Origin: Acidimicrobiia bacterium
GTDB lineage: Bacteria > Actinomycetota > Acidimicrobiia > Spongiisociales > UBA11373
Length of the DNA stretch: 64,000 bases
Direction of reading: 5' to 3'
Assembly (NCBI GenBank): GCA_040878325.1
Contig: JBBDMM010000010.1
Location: 150,782-214,781 of the forward strand
Positions 26,578-35,852 of the stretch are shown piece after piece. The notes beneath the pieces are model-generated. The model did not search any database, had not been told where the DNA came from, and worked only from the letters and a program-made list of their open reading frames with translations. How positions within the stretch are numbered: the first letter of the stretch is position 1; the number at the start of each line of letters is the position of its first letter. The translations under genes were made by a program, and so were the position numbers.

Positions 26578-26840
26578 GGGCCAGTCGCGAGTCGCCAGTC
26601 TCCAGTCCCCAGTCATACGCCTCCGGTCCCGACTTCCTCGCCAATGCGGCTCTCGAGTTGCCGACCGGGAAGACTTCGCGGGACGACCTTCGGAACCGCC
26701 TCGCCGTGGCTGTGGTGTCGACCGCGCTCACTTTCTCTCCGTCGACGGTCCCGTTCCGCCGCCTCGACCCGGCGCCGCCACCGGCGGCGGTGCTGCCGGT
26801 GGGCGACCCGACGCCGGGCATCGGGTCGTGTCGTGGCTAG
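26574..26840 (+). CDS. Possible small ORF coupled to the mutase gene
   Basis: 88 codons starting with an ATGA overlap on the mutase stop. The first ~14 codons are read from the heptamer repeat (MRASRESPVSSPQS). The remainder (FLANAALELPTGKTSRDDLR, then a Pro/Ala-rich tail) has a coding-like GC-rich third position but matches nothing I know. The next gene's GTG overlaps its end. It could equally be untranslated leader sequence. Confidence 0.3.
26580..26614. repeat. Heptamer repeat NCCAGTC x5
   Basis: GCCAGTC, GCGAGTC, GCCAGTC, TCCAGTC, CCCAGTC in perfect 7-base register, three bases after the mutase stop codon. It is the same word family as the inverted arrays at 4.8-4.95 kb. No inverted partner is seen here. 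Confidence 0.75.
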
Positions 26841-27225
26841 GGCGGCTTCGATGGCGCTCGTCGGACTATTGACGATCGCGGTCGCCTGCGGCGACGACGC
26901 CGGTGGTGAGCCGATCGAAGAGCGCATTCCCCGTTCGGTTCCCGACGGGTTCCCCCTACCGGCTGCTGGGGTGATCTCCGACGCGGTGATCGATGCCGAG
27001 AACCACCGCACCGAGTTCACGGTCACGGTGGAGTCGGATTCGCTATCCCTGATCCAGTTCTTCACGATCGAGTTGGTGAGCCAGGGCTACGTGATCGATG
27101 GGGCAGCCCGCGTCGACGACTCCACATGGGAGATCGAATTCAGCCAGGGAGACCTTCTCGGAACGATCCTTATCACCGACGGAGACGGCCTCTCCCGGGC
27201 CGTCGTGACCATGAATGTGAGTTGA
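26833..27225 (+). CDS. Putative small lipoprotein
   Basis: 130 residues from the GTG at 26833 (VARAASMALVGLLTIAVAC), which gives the signal an arginine and a lipobox AVAC; an ATG at 26851 would lack the positive charge. The mature part (GDDAGGEPIEERIP...) is about 110 residues of alternating strands ending LITDGDGLSRAVVTMNVS. No family recognised. It ends just before the next small gene. Confidence 0.7.
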   Translation: MARAASMALVGLLTIAVACGDDAGGEPIEERIPRSVPDGFPLPAAGVISDAVIDAENHRTEFTVTVESDSLSLIQFFTIELVSQGYVIDGAARVDDSTWEIEFSQGDLLGTILITDGDGLSRAVVTMNVS

Positions 27226-27227
27226 TC

Positions 27228-27434
27228 ATGGGTCGTCTGCGTGCCTTTCCCGCCCACCGCTTCGTCGGCACTCGCGACGACATGCGGGTCCACGACTGCG
27301 ACAACGACCTGCAGTTCACCCGCCTCTCGGCAAGGGTCGAAGCCGAGGCCCTGCTCGGTTCCAAGCTGCTCGCTTCGTTCGGGCCGGACACGCTCGCTGA
27401 GGCTCGCAACCGGGGGTTTTCCCCCGCGGGCTAG
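27228..27434 (+). CDS. Hypothetical small protein
   Basis: 68 residues starting MGRLRAFPAHRFVGTRDDM, with Asp-rich VHDCDNDLQF and a helical LLGSKLLASFGPDTLAEA segment. Third codon positions are strongly GC-rich, as in neighbouring genes, and the gene follows the lipoprotein gene after 2 bases. Function unknown. Confidence 0.55.
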   Translation: MGRLRAFPAHRFVGTRDDMRVHDCDNDLQFTRLSARVEAEALLGSKLLASFGPDTLAEARNRGFSPAG

Positions 27435-27446
27435 GAGGCCTGGACC

Positions 27447-28070
27447 TCATTTGAAGTGCTCTACCAGGGCCTTCCCCACCACCGCTTCTCGAAAGTAGAA
27501 GAAGTGGTCGCTGCCCGAAAGCACTTCCATGCGGGCTCCGATCGAATCGGCATATCCGCGCAGGTCGTCGACCGAGGTGTACTGGTCGCGGTCACCGATG
27601 ACGAACAGGCGCCTGGCCGGAGCGAGACCGGAGGGTTCGGGCAGCAGGCCGCCCCTCGCGTCGGGGAACCACACCGGCGGAGCAACACCGGCGTATCGGA
27701 TGGTGGAGCTTGCCGCCGCCTGCCATCGCAGGGCGACGACGGCACCGAACGACCAACCGGCCAACCCGACCTCCACCGCCGGGTGCGTCTGGACTGCGAG
27801 CGCAACAGCAGCGGCGACGTCGGCGATCTCGTCGACACCCTCGCCGTGAGCGCCCTCGGACCGTCCGACTCCCCGGAAGTTGAACCGCAGCACCGCGAAG
27901 CCGGCGTCGCTCAGGGTTCCCGCCAGGCTCTTGATGAGGGGGGCGTTCATCGTGCCCCGCTGCCTGGGGTCAGGGTGACACAGCACGACGGCGCAGCGGG
28001 GTGCTTGGAGGGGATTCGACCAGTCGCCTTCGAGGGTGAGCCCGTCGGCGGTTTCGAACGAGACCGTCAA
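27447..28070 (-). CDS. Alpha/beta hydrolase (dienelactone-hydrolase / YpfH-like type)
   Basis: 207 residues. The oxyanion region HPDPRQRGTMNAPL and RFNFRGVGRSEG are typical of the small hydrolases formerly annotated as CocE-like. The nucleophile elbow is GLAGWSFGA (G-x-S-x-G), the acid is in VIGDRDQYTS, and the histidine in GSDHFFYFRE. The TTG start overlaps the stop of a tiny upstream ORF. Substrate unknown. Confidence 0.88.
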   Translation of the reverse strand: MTVSFETADGLTLEGDWSNPLQAPRCAVVLCHPDPRQRGTMNAPLIKSLAGTLSDAGFAVLRFNFRGVGRSEGAHGEGVDEIADVAAAVALAVQTHPAVEVGLAGWSFGAVVALRWQAAASSTIRYAGVAPPVWFPDARGGLLPEPSGLAPARRLFVIGDRDQYTSVDDLRGYADSIGARMEVLSGSDHFFYFREAVVGKALVEHFK

Positions 28071-28159
28071 AGTGCGCCCATCAAGAACCAGACGAGCGAT
28101 GCGGCGAGTATCACCATCGCCGTCACCAGTGCGGCGATGATCAGGTACCGGGTCTGCAC
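28067..28159 (-). CDS. Possible 30-residue single-helix membrane peptide
   Basis: A GTG-started frame encodes VQTRYLIIAALVTAMVILAA followed by SLVWFLMGAL: a short positively charged start and then one uninterrupted hydrophobic helix. Its TGA overlaps the TTG start of the hydrolase gene (TTGA), implying translational coupling. No clear ribosome-binding site is seen, and length alone makes it uncertain. Confidence 0.45.
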   Translation of the reverse strand: MQTRYLIIAALVTAMVILAASLVWFLMGAL

Positions 28160-28282
28160 CCGGTGAGGGTACGGCAGTCGAGGGGCGATGGAAGTCGACG
28201 CCGGTTCACGTCTCCGGGAGTCCCAGGGCGGGTGACAGTGACCGGGGAACTAACCTCGTAGGGCACCGAGCCCGGAGGATTC

Positions 28283-29653
28283 TTGTACGACGTCGCCATC
28301 ATCGGGGGTGGGCCAGGGGGCTACGCAGCCGCCCTATATGCCCACAATTTCGGGCTCTCGGTCGCTCTGGTCGAGAAGGACAAGGTCGGCGGCACTTGTC
28401 TCCACCGCGGGTGTATTCCCGCCAAGTCCTGGCTCAACACGGCCGAGGTGTTCCACCAGGTCGCCCATGCCGCCGACCACGGAGTGATCACTTCGGCTCC
28501 CAGCCTGGATTGGGCGAAGGCCCTGGAGCGGAAGGGCCGGGTGGTGGATCAACTGTTCACCGGGCTGCAGGGACTGCTCAAGAAGCGTGGAGTCGAGGTC
28601 ATCCAGGGGACGGGCCGCCTCGCCGGCCGGGGAACGGTCGATGTGACCCTCGCCGATGGCTCATCGAATCGGATCGAGGCGCGCAATGTGATCATCGGAA
28701 CCGGGTCGGTCCCGCGGTCGATCCCCGGCTACGACTTCGACGGCGAGCGGATCGTCAGCTCCGATCATGCGCTCGACTGGACCTCGCGGCCCGAGCGGGT
28801 CGCCATCATCGGTGCCGGGGCGATCGGGGCGGAGTTCGCCAGCATGCTCATCGACCTCGGGTCGCAGGTGCATCTATTCGAGGTGGTCGACCAGGTGCTT
28901 CCGGGAGCGGAGCCGCGGGCGGCGCGCCTCTTGCAGAAGTCGTTCACCGACAAGGGAATGCAGGTGCACACCGGGGTGGGGGTGGGGGCACCCCAGATCG
29001 TGTCCAGCGGCGTGGTCGTGCCATTCGGTGACGAGTCGGTCGAGGTGGATGTGGTGCTGGTGGCCGTCGGACGGGCTCCGGTCACCTCGGGTATCGGCCT
29101 CGAAGAGGCAGGGATCGTTCTCGACCGGGGCTTCGTGGTGGCAGATCTGGAGACGATGCTCACCGGAGCCCCCAATGTGTACGCGGTCGGTGACATCGTC
29201 GCCGGGACACCACAGCTTGCTCACGCCGGTTTCGCCGAGGGGATCTCGGCCATCACGCACATCGCCACCGGGACCGCAGCCCCCACCGACTATCGGGCGA
29301 TCCCGTTGGTCGTCTACACCCACCCCGAAGTGGCGTCGGTGGGCCTCACGGAACAGCAGGCGAAGGATGCGGGTTACGACGTCGTGGTGACCGATCATCC
29401 GTTCGCCGGTGCCGGCCGGGCCATCATCAAGGGAGAGACGGGCATGGCCCGGGTGGTCGTCCAACGAGACGGGCCGATTCTGGGGGCCACCGTCGTCGGC
29501 TCGATCGCGGGGGAGACGATTCACGAGTTGATGTACGCCGTCGGGTGGGAAGCGCTGCCCTCCGAGGCGGCGGCGTTCATCCACGCGCATCCCACGATGG
29601 CGGAAGCGGTCGGCGAAACGCTGCTCGCCGCTGCCGGTAGGAGCCTGCATTGA
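28283..29653 (+). CDS. lpdA: Dihydrolipoyl dehydrogenase (E3)
   Basis: 456 residues. FAD site IIGGGPGGYAAALYA, redox disulfide GGTCLHRGCIPAKSW, NAD site IIGAGAIGAEFASML, FAD-binding VYAVGDIV and the C-terminal catalytic AFIHAHPTMAEA (His-Glu pair). It reoxidises the lipoyl groups of E2. The redox loop has His-Arg where many E3s have Asn-x. It heads a run of genes (E1, E2, LipB-LipA) that together form a complete 2-oxoacid dehydrogenase with cofactor supply. The start is a TTG with GAGGAT upstream. Confidence 0.96.
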   Translation: MYDVAIIGGGPGGYAAALYAHNFGLSVALVEKDKVGGTCLHRGCIPAKSWLNTAEVFHQVAHAADHGVITSAPSLDWAKALERKGRVVDQLFTGLQGLLKKRGVEVIQGTGRLAGRGTVDVTLADGSSNRIEARNVIIGTGSVPRSIPGYDFDGERIVSSDHALDWTSRPERVAIIGAGAIGAEFASMLIDLGSQVHLFEVVDQVLPGAEPRAARLLQKSFTDKGMQVHTGVGVGAPQIVSSGVVVPFGDESVEVDVVLVAVGRAPVTSGIGLEEAGIVLDRGFVVADLETMLTGAPNVYAVGDIVAGTPQLAHAGFAEGISAITHIATGTAAPTDYRAIPLVVYTHPEVASVGLTEQQAKDAGYDVVVTDHPFAGAGRAIIKGETGMARVVVQRDGPILGATVVGSIAGETIHELMYAVGWEALPSEAAAFIHAHPTMAEAVGETLLAAAGRSLH

Positions 29654-29720
29654 TCGGGTATGGGAACATTGCTGGCGCCGATGACGACGAGCGGCCCGGG
29701 TCGGGCTCGAGGGGACGACG

Positions 29721-31715
29721 TTGATCGAAGCAAAGGGCCATGCCGCCGAACTGACCGAAGCCCAGCTCATCTCGATGTACGAGTTGATGCTGACCGGTCG
29801 TACTCTCGAGACGCGCCTCCACACCATGTACCGCGGTGGCCGCCTCGCGGGCGCGGTGTACCCCGGTGTCGGGCAGGAAGCCGCTCAGGTGGGCTTTGCG
29901 TTCGCTCTCGAGAAGGACGACGTCTTCGGGCCCACCCACCGGGATCTGCTCGGCCAGTTGACGAAGGGCGTCACTCTCGAGGAGACCCTCCTCAACTTCT
30001 ATGGCAAGGCCGCCGCCCCGACCAAGGGCCGTGACGGCAACAGCCACTTTGGGGTGGTCGACAAGGGCACCCTCATGGTGGTCTCGCCCCTCCCCGACGC
30101 GTACCCGGTGGCGATGGGATGCGCCCTGGCGTTCAAGCAAAAGTCGGAACGCCGGGTGGCGCTCGCCAACTGCGGCGAGGGTGCGACCGCAACCGGTACC
30201 TGGCACGAGGCCGTGAACATGGCCGCGGTGCTCCACCTGCCGATCGTGTTCACGGTGCAGAACAACCAGTACGCCTACTCCACCCCCAATGACCTGGAGT
30301 TCAACCTCTCCTATGTCGCCCACCGAGCCGACGGGTACGGGATCCCAGGAGTGGTGGTCGATGGAAACGACGTGCTCGAGTGCTACGCCGCCGCCAAGGA
30401 GGCGGTCGAGCGGGCCCGCAACGGCGAAGGCCCCACCCTCATCGAGGCGGTGACTTTCCGCCACTTCGGCCACGCCGGGCATGATCCCGCCGAGTATGTG
30501 AAGCCCGACGAGCGTGAGGCCTGGATGGCCAAGGATCCGCTTCCTCGGTTCGAGGAATTCCTCGGCTCGCGGGGGCTGCTCGACGAGACACGCCGCGCCG
30601 ACATCGTCGGGCGGATCGAGGACAAAATCCGCAAGACGATCGAGTGGGCGCAGGAGCAAGCCGACCCGTCGCCCGAGTCGGTCTCGATGGACATCTTTGC
30701 GGTCCGCACCACCTCTGCTCCGGCCCCAACCGCGCCCGCCGGTGAGCCGGTGACCCTGCTCGACGCGGTGGCCCAGGCGCTGGACGAGGAGATGGAACGC
30801 GACGAGCGGGTCTTCATCCTGGGCGAGGACGTCGGACCTTTCGGGGGCGCGTTCAAGGTGACGAAGGGTCTCCACGAGAAGTACGGGCCCAATCGGGTGA
30901 TCGACACGCCGATCGCCGAATCGGCCATCGTCGGCGGCGCGGTCGGGGCGGCACTGATGGGCCAGCTGCCGATCGTGGAACTCCAGTACACCGACTTCAT
31001 CTATCCGGCCTTGGACCAAATCACCACCGAGGCCGCCAAGTACCACTGGAAGACCGGCAAGGCGGTCCCGATCGTGATCCGCGGCCCAAGCGGAGCGGGG
31101 CTTCGCGCCGGGCCGTTCCACTCCATCAGCCCGGAGGGGATGCTCGCCCACCACGCGGGCATCAAAGTGGTGGTCCCCAGCACTCCGACGGCCGCCAAGG
31201 GCCTGATGCTGGCGGCGATCCGAGATCCGAATCCGGTGATCTTTCTCGAACACAAGAAGCTCTATCGAAGTGTGAAAGAGGCGATCCCGCCGGGCGACTA
31301 CGAGATCGCGATCGGCAAGGCACGCGTGGCTCGCGAGGGCGACGACGTGACGATCGTCACCTGGGGAGCAATGCTCCACACATCGCTGGAGGCTGCCGAG
31401 CGGCTCGCCGCCGAAGGCATCGAGCCTGAGGTCATCGACCTGCAGTCGGTGTCGCCGATCGACTGGGATGCGGTGTTCGCGTCGGTCGCCAAGACCTCGC
31501 GCCTCGTCGTGGTGCAGGAGGACGTGCCATTCGCCAGCATTGCGTCGGAAGTCGCCGCCCGGGTGGCCGCCGACGCATTCTGGGACCTCGACGCGCCAGT
31601 GATCCGCGTCACTCCGCCCCAAGCCCACATACCCTTTGCCGCAGTCCTTGAGGATGCGTTCGTGCCCCAGGCGGACGACGTCTTCGAAGCGGTCCGCAAG
31701 CTCGCAGACGTCTAG
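29721..31715 (+). CDS. 2-Oxoacid dehydrogenase E1, alpha and beta subunits fused in one chain
   Basis: 664 residues. Residues ~1-330 form the alpha part: YRGGRLAGAVYPGVGQEA, HRDLLGQLTKG, and the thiamine-diphosphate motif GEGATATGTWHEAVN...NNQYAYS (GEG replacing GDG). A Pro/Ala linker (APAPTAPAGE) leads into the beta part, ~335-664: GEDVGPFGGAFKVTKGL, DTPIAESAIVGGAVGAAL, and HHAGIKVVVPSTPTAAKGL. The arrangement is that of branched-chain or pyruvate dehydrogenase alpha2beta2 enzymes; substrate choice is not clear. A single open frame excludes a simple overlap. Downstream, E2 starts after 8 bases. Confidence 0.94.
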   Translation: MIEAKGHAAELTEAQLISMYELMLTGRTLETRLHTMYRGGRLAGAVYPGVGQEAAQVGFAFALEKDDVFGPTHRDLLGQLTKGVTLEETLLNFYGKAAAPTKGRDGNSHFGVVDKGTLMVVSPLPDAYPVAMGCALAFKQKSERRVALANCGEGATATGTWHEAVNMAAVLHLPIVFTVQNNQYAYSTPNDLEFNLSYVAHRADGYGIPGVVVDGNDVLECYAAAKEAVERARNGEGPTLIEAVTFRHFGHAGHDPAEYVKPDEREAWMAKDPLPRFEEFLGSRGLLDETRRADIVGRIEDKIRKTIEWAQEQADPSPESVSMDIFAVRTTSAPAPTAPAGEPVTLLDAVAQALDEEMERDERVFILGEDVGPFGGAFKVTKGLHEKYGPNRVIDTPIAESAIVGGAVGAALMGQLPIVELQYTDFIYPALDQITTEAAKYHWKTGKAVPIVIRGPSGAGLRAGPFHSISPEGMLAHHAGIKVVVPSTPTAAKGLMLAAIRDPNPVIFLEHKKLYRSVKEAIPPGDYEIAIGKARVAREGDDVTIVTWGAMLHTSLEAAERLAAEGIEPEVIDLQSVSPIDWDAVFASVAKTSRLVVVQEDVPFASIASEVAARVAADAFWDLDAPVIRVTPPQAHIPFAAVLEDAFVPQADDVFEAVRKLADV

Positions 31716-31723
31716 GAGGATCC

Positions 31724-33304
31724 ATGTCGCACACGGTCACCATGCCCCAGTTGGGCGAGACGGTCACCGAGGGAACCATCCTCCGGTGGGCGAAGCAGGC
31801 CGGAGACACCATCAGTGAGGACGAGGTGCTCCTGGAGATCTCGACCGACAAGGTGGACACCGAGGTGCCTTCTTCGTGGTCCGGCACCGTGCTCGAGATT
31901 CTCGTGCCCGAGGGCCAAACGGTCGCCGTCGGCACCCCGCTGGCGATAATCGGTGAAGCGGGCGAATCGGTGGCCCCCGCCGCCACGCCTGCTGCCGAGC
32001 CCGCGGCGGCCACTGCCGAGCCTGCACCGGCGGCCGCAGCGCCGCCGGCGGTAGAGGCCCCTCCGCCGGTCGAGGTGCAAGATCCGCCGGCGGCGGCGCC
32101 CCCGGTGGTGGCACCGGCGACCAGCACCGCGCCCTCCGCCCCCGAGGCTCCGGCTGCCGGGAAAGTGGGGATGCTCTCACCGGTGGTGCGACGGATCGCC
32201 GCCGAGGCCGGGGTCGACCTCTCCCAGGTGGTCGGCACCGGCCGCGGGGGCCGGATAACTCGCAAGGATGTCGAGCAGTTCGTGGCGTCAGGCCCGGCGG
32301 TCGAGGCGCCGGCCGCTCCGGCTCCGGCTCCAGCCCCGGCAGCGGAGGCTCCGGCACCGGCCCCCGCCGCCCCGGTTGCCGATGTCGCCGCGGCAGAGGC
32401 TCCTGCTCCAGCGCCGACAGAGGCTCCGGCATCCACTCCCGAGGCTCCGGTGGCTCTTCCGGCTGCGGAAACCCCGGTGCCGGCGGCTCCCGCCGCCGTG
32501 CCCGCCGCCCCTGCGGCGGCTCCGACTCCCGCTGCGGCCCCACAGGCTCCGGCGGCGAAACCGGTGTCCGTCGCCGCGGCTGCTGGCGATCAGGTGGAGG
32601 ATCTCGATCGGCTGCGGGTTCGTATCGCCGAGAACATGACCCGCGCCAAGCAGACGGCGGCCCATGTGTGGACCTCGGTAGAAGTGGACTACGAGGCCCT
32701 CGAGCGGGTTCGCCAGCGCCATCGGGACGCGTTCAAGGAGCGCGAGGGCTTCTCGCTCACCTACCTGCCGTTTATCAGTCGGGCCACCATCGACGCGCTC
32801 AACGCGTTCCCGGTGGTCAACTCGTCGTTCGATCTCCCCAACAAGAAGCGGGTCCTGCACGGGCAGATCAACCTGGGCTACAGCGTCGACCTCGATGAGG
32901 GCGGCCTGGTGGTGATGACCCTGCGGGGCACCGACGGCCTGCGGATGAAGGGCATCGCCCGCGGGGTGAAGCAACTCGCCGACAAGGCCCGCAGCGGGAA
33001 GATGGAGCCCGACGACCTCGCCGGGAGCACGTTCACCATCACCAACCCGGGGCCGTTCGGTTCGTTCATGTCGGTGCCCATCATCAATGTGCCCAACGTG
33101 GCGATCCTGTCGACCGACACCGTCGCCAAGCGGGCGGTGGTGATCACCGACAAGGACGGCAACGACGGGCTGGCGATTCATCACGTCGGGTACCTGGGGC
33201 TCACCTGGGACCACCGGGCGTTCGACGGATCGACCGCGGTGAAGTTCCTCGCGCGAATCAAGGAGAACCTCGAGACCTGGGATTGGGAACAAGAGCTGAC
33301 ATGA
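31724..33304 (+). CDS. 2-Oxoacid dehydrogenase E2 (dihydrolipoamide acyltransferase)
   Basis: 526 residues. The lipoyl domain has the modified lysine in [12 protein letters not shown] (about residue 43). A long Ala/Pro linker leads to the E1/E3-binding domain ([33 protein letters not shown], ~residues 146-180), then a second Ala/Pro-rich linker of ~90 residues. The catalytic acyltransferase domain ends [17 protein letters not shown] (catalytic His-Asp). Its stop overlaps lipB-lipA (ATGA), tying lipoylation to the complex. Confidence 0.95.
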   Translation: MSHTVTMPQLGETVTEGTILRWAKQAGDTISEDEVLLEISTDKVDTEVPSSWSGTVLEILVPEGQTVAVGTPLAIIGEAGESVAPAATPAAEPAAATAEPAPAAAAPPAVEAPPPVEVQDPPAAAPPVVAPATSTAPSAPEAPAAGKVGMLSPVVRRIAAEAGVDLSQVVGTGRGGRITRKDVEQFVASGPAVEAPAAPAPAPAPAAEAPAPAPAAPVADVAAAEAPAPAPTEAPASTPEAPVALPAAETPVPAAPAAVPAAPAAAPTPAAAPQAPAAKPVSVAAAAGDQVEDLDRLRVRIAENMTRAKQTAAHVWTSVEVDYEALERVRQRHRDAFKEREGFSLTYLPFISRATIDALNAFPVVNSSFDLPNKKRVLHGQINLGYSVDLDEGGLVVMTLRGTDGLRMKGIARGVKQLADKARSGKMEPDDLAGSTFTITNPGPFGSFMSVPIINVPNVAILSTDTVAKRAVVITDKDGNDGLAIHHVGYLGLTWDHRAFDGSTAVKFLARIKENLETWDWEQELT

Positions 33305-34932
33305 CGCTGCTCCGGTCCCGCTGGTTGGGCCGCCTCCCGTACGAGGAGGCGTGGGACCTCCAGCGGGCCATCCACGAGGGTCGGGTCGAGGGGCGCACTA
33401 CTGACGACTACCTGCTCCTGCTCGAACACCCGCCGGTGTACACCGTGGGCCGATTCGCCACAGGTGGCAGCATGCTCATCTCCGAACCGCAGGCGGCGGG
33501 GCTGGGGGCCGAGTTGTTCCGGGTGGATCGTGGAGGCGATGTCACCTTCCACGGCCCCGGCCAGCTCGTCGGCTACCCGATCTTCGGACTCGGGCCGAAG
33601 CCGGATGTGGTGGGCCATGTGCGACGGATCGAGGAGGCGCTGATCGGCGTCCTCGCCGACCTGGGGATCGAAGCGTGGCGCGAGGACGGATTCACCGGGG
33701 TGTGGACCGCCTCGGGCAAGGTGGCCGCCATCGGGGTGCGCACTGCCCGTCGGGTCACCATGCACGGCTTCGCGCTCAATGTCACCACCGACCTCGCGTG
33801 GTTCGGCCACATCGTCCCATGCGGCATCCCCGATCGTCCCGTCACCTCGATCGCGGAGATCCTCGGACGCAAGGTGTCGATCGAGGAAGTGGTCGACCTG
33901 CTCGTGACCCGTTTCGCCGCGGTGTTCGGGCATGACAAGGTGGAAGACCATCGGGCCGCCTTCACCCGGGGCACCGGCCGGGTCGCCCCCGCCTTCGATG
34001 TCGACGAGCTGGTCGCCTGCGGCACCTTCTCTCCGGAGAGCCGCAACCTGATTCCGATCACGGTCAAGGGCCGGCTGCCCGGCGAGCCCGAGAAGCCGCC
34101 GTGGATGAAGGTGCGGCTCGACCTGGGCCCCGGCTACCGCGACCTCAAGCGGCTGGTCGAGGGCCTGGACCTCAACACCGTGTGCGAGGAGGCGGGCTGT
34201 CCCAACATCTACGAGTGCTGGGGGAGTGGCACCGCCACCTTCATGCTGCTCGGCGACGTGTGCACCCGGGCGTGCGGGTTCTGTGACGTCAACACCGGGC
34301 GACCGGGGGCGGTCGATTGGGACGAGCCCAAGCGGGTGGCCGAGGCGGTGGCGTCCATGGCCCTCGAGCACGCCGTGCTCACCTCGGTGAACCGCGACGA
34401 CCTGGCCGACGGCGGCTCGGAGATCTTCGCCGAGTCGATCAAGGAGATCCGCACCCGGCTCACCTGCGACGTCGAGGTGCTGGTCCCCGACTTCAAGGGC
34501 GATCGGGCCGCACTGCGGACGGTCATGGACGCCGCCCCCGAGGTGCTCAACCACAACACCGAAACCGTACTCCGCCTCCAGCGGGATGTGCGCACCGCCG
34601 CCAACTACGGGCGATCGCTGGCGCTGCTGGCCCGTGCCCGGTGGATGCGACCCGAGTCGCTGATCAAGTCGGGGCTGATCGTGGGAATGGGGGAGACCAG
34701 GGAAGAGGTGCTGTCGACGCTCGCCGACCTGCGGGCAGTCGGGGTCGACATCGTCACCATCGGCCAGTACCTCCGCCCCACCGCCCGCCATCGCAGGGTC
34801 GACCGCTACGTGCACCCCGACGAGTTCGCCGAGTACGCCGCGTACGGCCAGTCGGTTGGCCTGCGCCATGTGGAGAGCGGACCGCTGGTGCGGTCCTCCT
34901 ATCACGCCAAGGAGTCGGCGCGAGCGGGTTGA
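33301..34932 (+). CDS. Fused lipoyl(octanoyl) transferase and lipoyl synthase (LipB-LipA)
   Basis: 543 residues. Residues ~1-230 are Lip[18 protein letters not shown], the catalytic Lys in [10 protein letters not shown] and the catalytic Cys in [12 protein letters not shown]. After ~30 linker residues comes radical-SAM LipA. Its auxiliary-cluster cysteines are in [12 protein letters not shown], the SAM-cluster motif is [10 protein letters not shown], and the C-terminal serine ligand is in VRSSYHAKE. LipB transfers octanoate from ACP to E2, and LipA inserts two sulfurs. I read one uninterrupted frame with no stop between the domains. The promoter of the next gene begins inside its last codons. 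Confidence 0.94.
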   Translation: MTLLRSRWLGRLPYEEAWDLQRAIHEGRVEGRTTDDYLLLLEHPPVYTVGRFATGGSMLISEPQAAGLGAELFRVDRGGDVTFHGPGQLVGYPIFGLGPKPDVVGHVRRIEEALIGVLADLGIEAWREDGFTGVWTASGKVAAIGVRTARRVTMHGFALNVTTDLAWFGHIVPCGIPDRPVTSIAEILGRKVSIEEVVDLLVTRFAAVFGHDKVEDHRAAFTRGTGRVAPAFDVDELVACGTFSPESRNLIPITVKGRLPGEPEKPPWMKVRLDLGPGYRDLKRLVEGLDLNTVCEEAGCPNIYECWGSGTATFMLLGDVCTRACGFCDVNTGRPGAVDWDEPKRVAEAVASMALEHAVLTSVNRDDLADGGSEIFAESIKEIRTRLTCDVEVLVPDFKGDRAALRTVMDAAPEVLNHNTETVLRLQRDVRTAANYGRSLALLARARWMRPESLIKSGLIVGMGETREEVLSTLADLRAVGVDIVTIGQYLRPTARHRRVDRYVHPDEFAEYAAYGQSVGLRHVESGPLVRSSYHAKESARAG

Positions 34933-34974
34933 CGACCGCCGGTGAACCTGGAATAGTTAACCCGATGGTTAACT
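34929..34974 (+). promoter_or_regulatory. Promoter and palindromic operator of the ArsR-type regulator
   Basis: -35 TTGACG (34929-34934), 17-base spacer, -10 AATAGT (34952-34957). A transcript starting about 7 bases later would begin at or next to the ATG (34965), i.e. be leaderless. Overlapping the -10 and the start codon is a perfect inverted repeat AGTTAACC-CGAT-GGTTAACT (34955-34974), a likely binding site for the regulator itself. Confidence 0.7.
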
Positions 34975-35285
34975 CTCGCACCCTCGACCGACGCCTGGCA
35001 GCCCTGTCGGATCCAACCCGGCGAGCGATCGTCGAGCGCCTTTCCGAGGGCGAGGCGACGGTCTCCGACTTGGCGTCCCCGTTCGCCATGTCGTTGCCGG
35101 CGGTGCTGAAGCATCTCGGCGTGCTCGAAGGTGCCGGGCTGATGCGGTCCCGCAAGGTGGGCCGGGTCAAGACCTGCCGGTTGGAGCCGGCGGCGCTCGT
35201 CGCGGTCGTCGCGTGGATCGACGACCGCCGCGCTGTGTGGGAGCAACGCCTCGACGCCCTGGAACACCACCTGGAGGAAGCATGA
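34965..35285 (+). CDS. ArsR-family winged-helix transcriptional regulator
   Basis: 106 residues. LAALSDPTRRAIVERLSEGEATVSDLA, the recognition helix SLPAVLKHLGVLEGAGL and the wing SRKVGRVKTCRLEP are those of the ArsR/SmtB family, in the group without metal-binding cysteines that is commonly paired with SRPBCC/AHSA1 proteins. Its start overlaps its own presumed operator. The downstream gene begins in an ATGA overlap, so the two form an autoregulated pair. Confidence 0.93.
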   Translation: MVNSRTLDRRLAALSDPTRRAIVERLSEGEATVSDLASPFAMSLPAVLKHLGVLEGAGLMRSRKVGRVKTCRLEPAALVAVVAWIDDRRAVWEQRLDALEHHLEEA

Positions 35286-35722
35286 CCGACACGATCGATG
35301 CCAAAGGGTTCGTCCTGCGCCGCCGCTACCGGGCCACCCGGGAGCGCCTGTTCCGGGCGTTCACCGACCCCGACGAGATGCGCGGCTGGTACGCCCCCGT
35401 CGTCGGTTGGGAGGTCTCGCACGCCGAGGTCGACCCCAGAGAGGGCGGCGGATACCACCTCGAATTCGGCCCGCCGGGCGGCGACCAGATCATCGAGAAG
35501 GGGATCTTCCGAGAGTTCGACTCACCGAACCGACTGGTGTTCGAGGTGGCGCTGTCGGGTGGGATCGACGAGGCCACCCGGGTCACCGTCGAGTTCCTCG
35601 ACCACGGAGACGAGACCGAGGTAGTGGTCAGCGAGACCGGCTACTCCAGCGAGGAGATCTCCCGGCGGCACGCGGGCGGATGGACCACCATGCTCGAGCA
35701 GTTGCGCGGGGTGGTGGGCTGA
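35282..35722 (+). CDS. SRPBCC (AHSA1/CalC-type) domain protein
   Basis: 146 residues. FVLRRRYRATRERLFRAFTDPDEMRGWYAP, the GGGYHLEF strand and the C-terminal helix RRHAGGWTTMLEQLRGVV are typical of the helix-grip AHSA1 family that binds hydrophobic ligands. Its coupling to an ArsR regulator is a very common arrangement; the ligand is unknown. Confidence 0.92.
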   Translation: MTDTIDAKGFVLRRRYRATRERLFRAFTDPDEMRGWYAPVVGWEVSHAEVDPREGGGYHLEFGPPGGDQIIEKGIFREFDSPNRLVFEVALSGGIDEATRVTVEFLDHGDETEVVVSETGYSSEEISRRHAGGWTTMLEQLRGVVG

Positions 35723-35852
35723 CATTCGTCTCGACGCTGTCACGGCTCCTGGTACCGCTCAAGGGGCGGCACCAGGAAGCCCTCGAACACCGACCGGCTA
35801 GGCGAATCACGAAATCTCCCCGAGTCTTGCGGCATGGACCATCATCGGGTAT

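Noticed and set aside
29577-31628. A 683-codon open frame on the minus strand opposite the E1 gene
   Set aside because: It is His/Asp/Gly/Leu-rich antisense sequence caused by the high GC third positions of the E1 gene; no family motif and the plus strand encodes a well-conserved enzyme.
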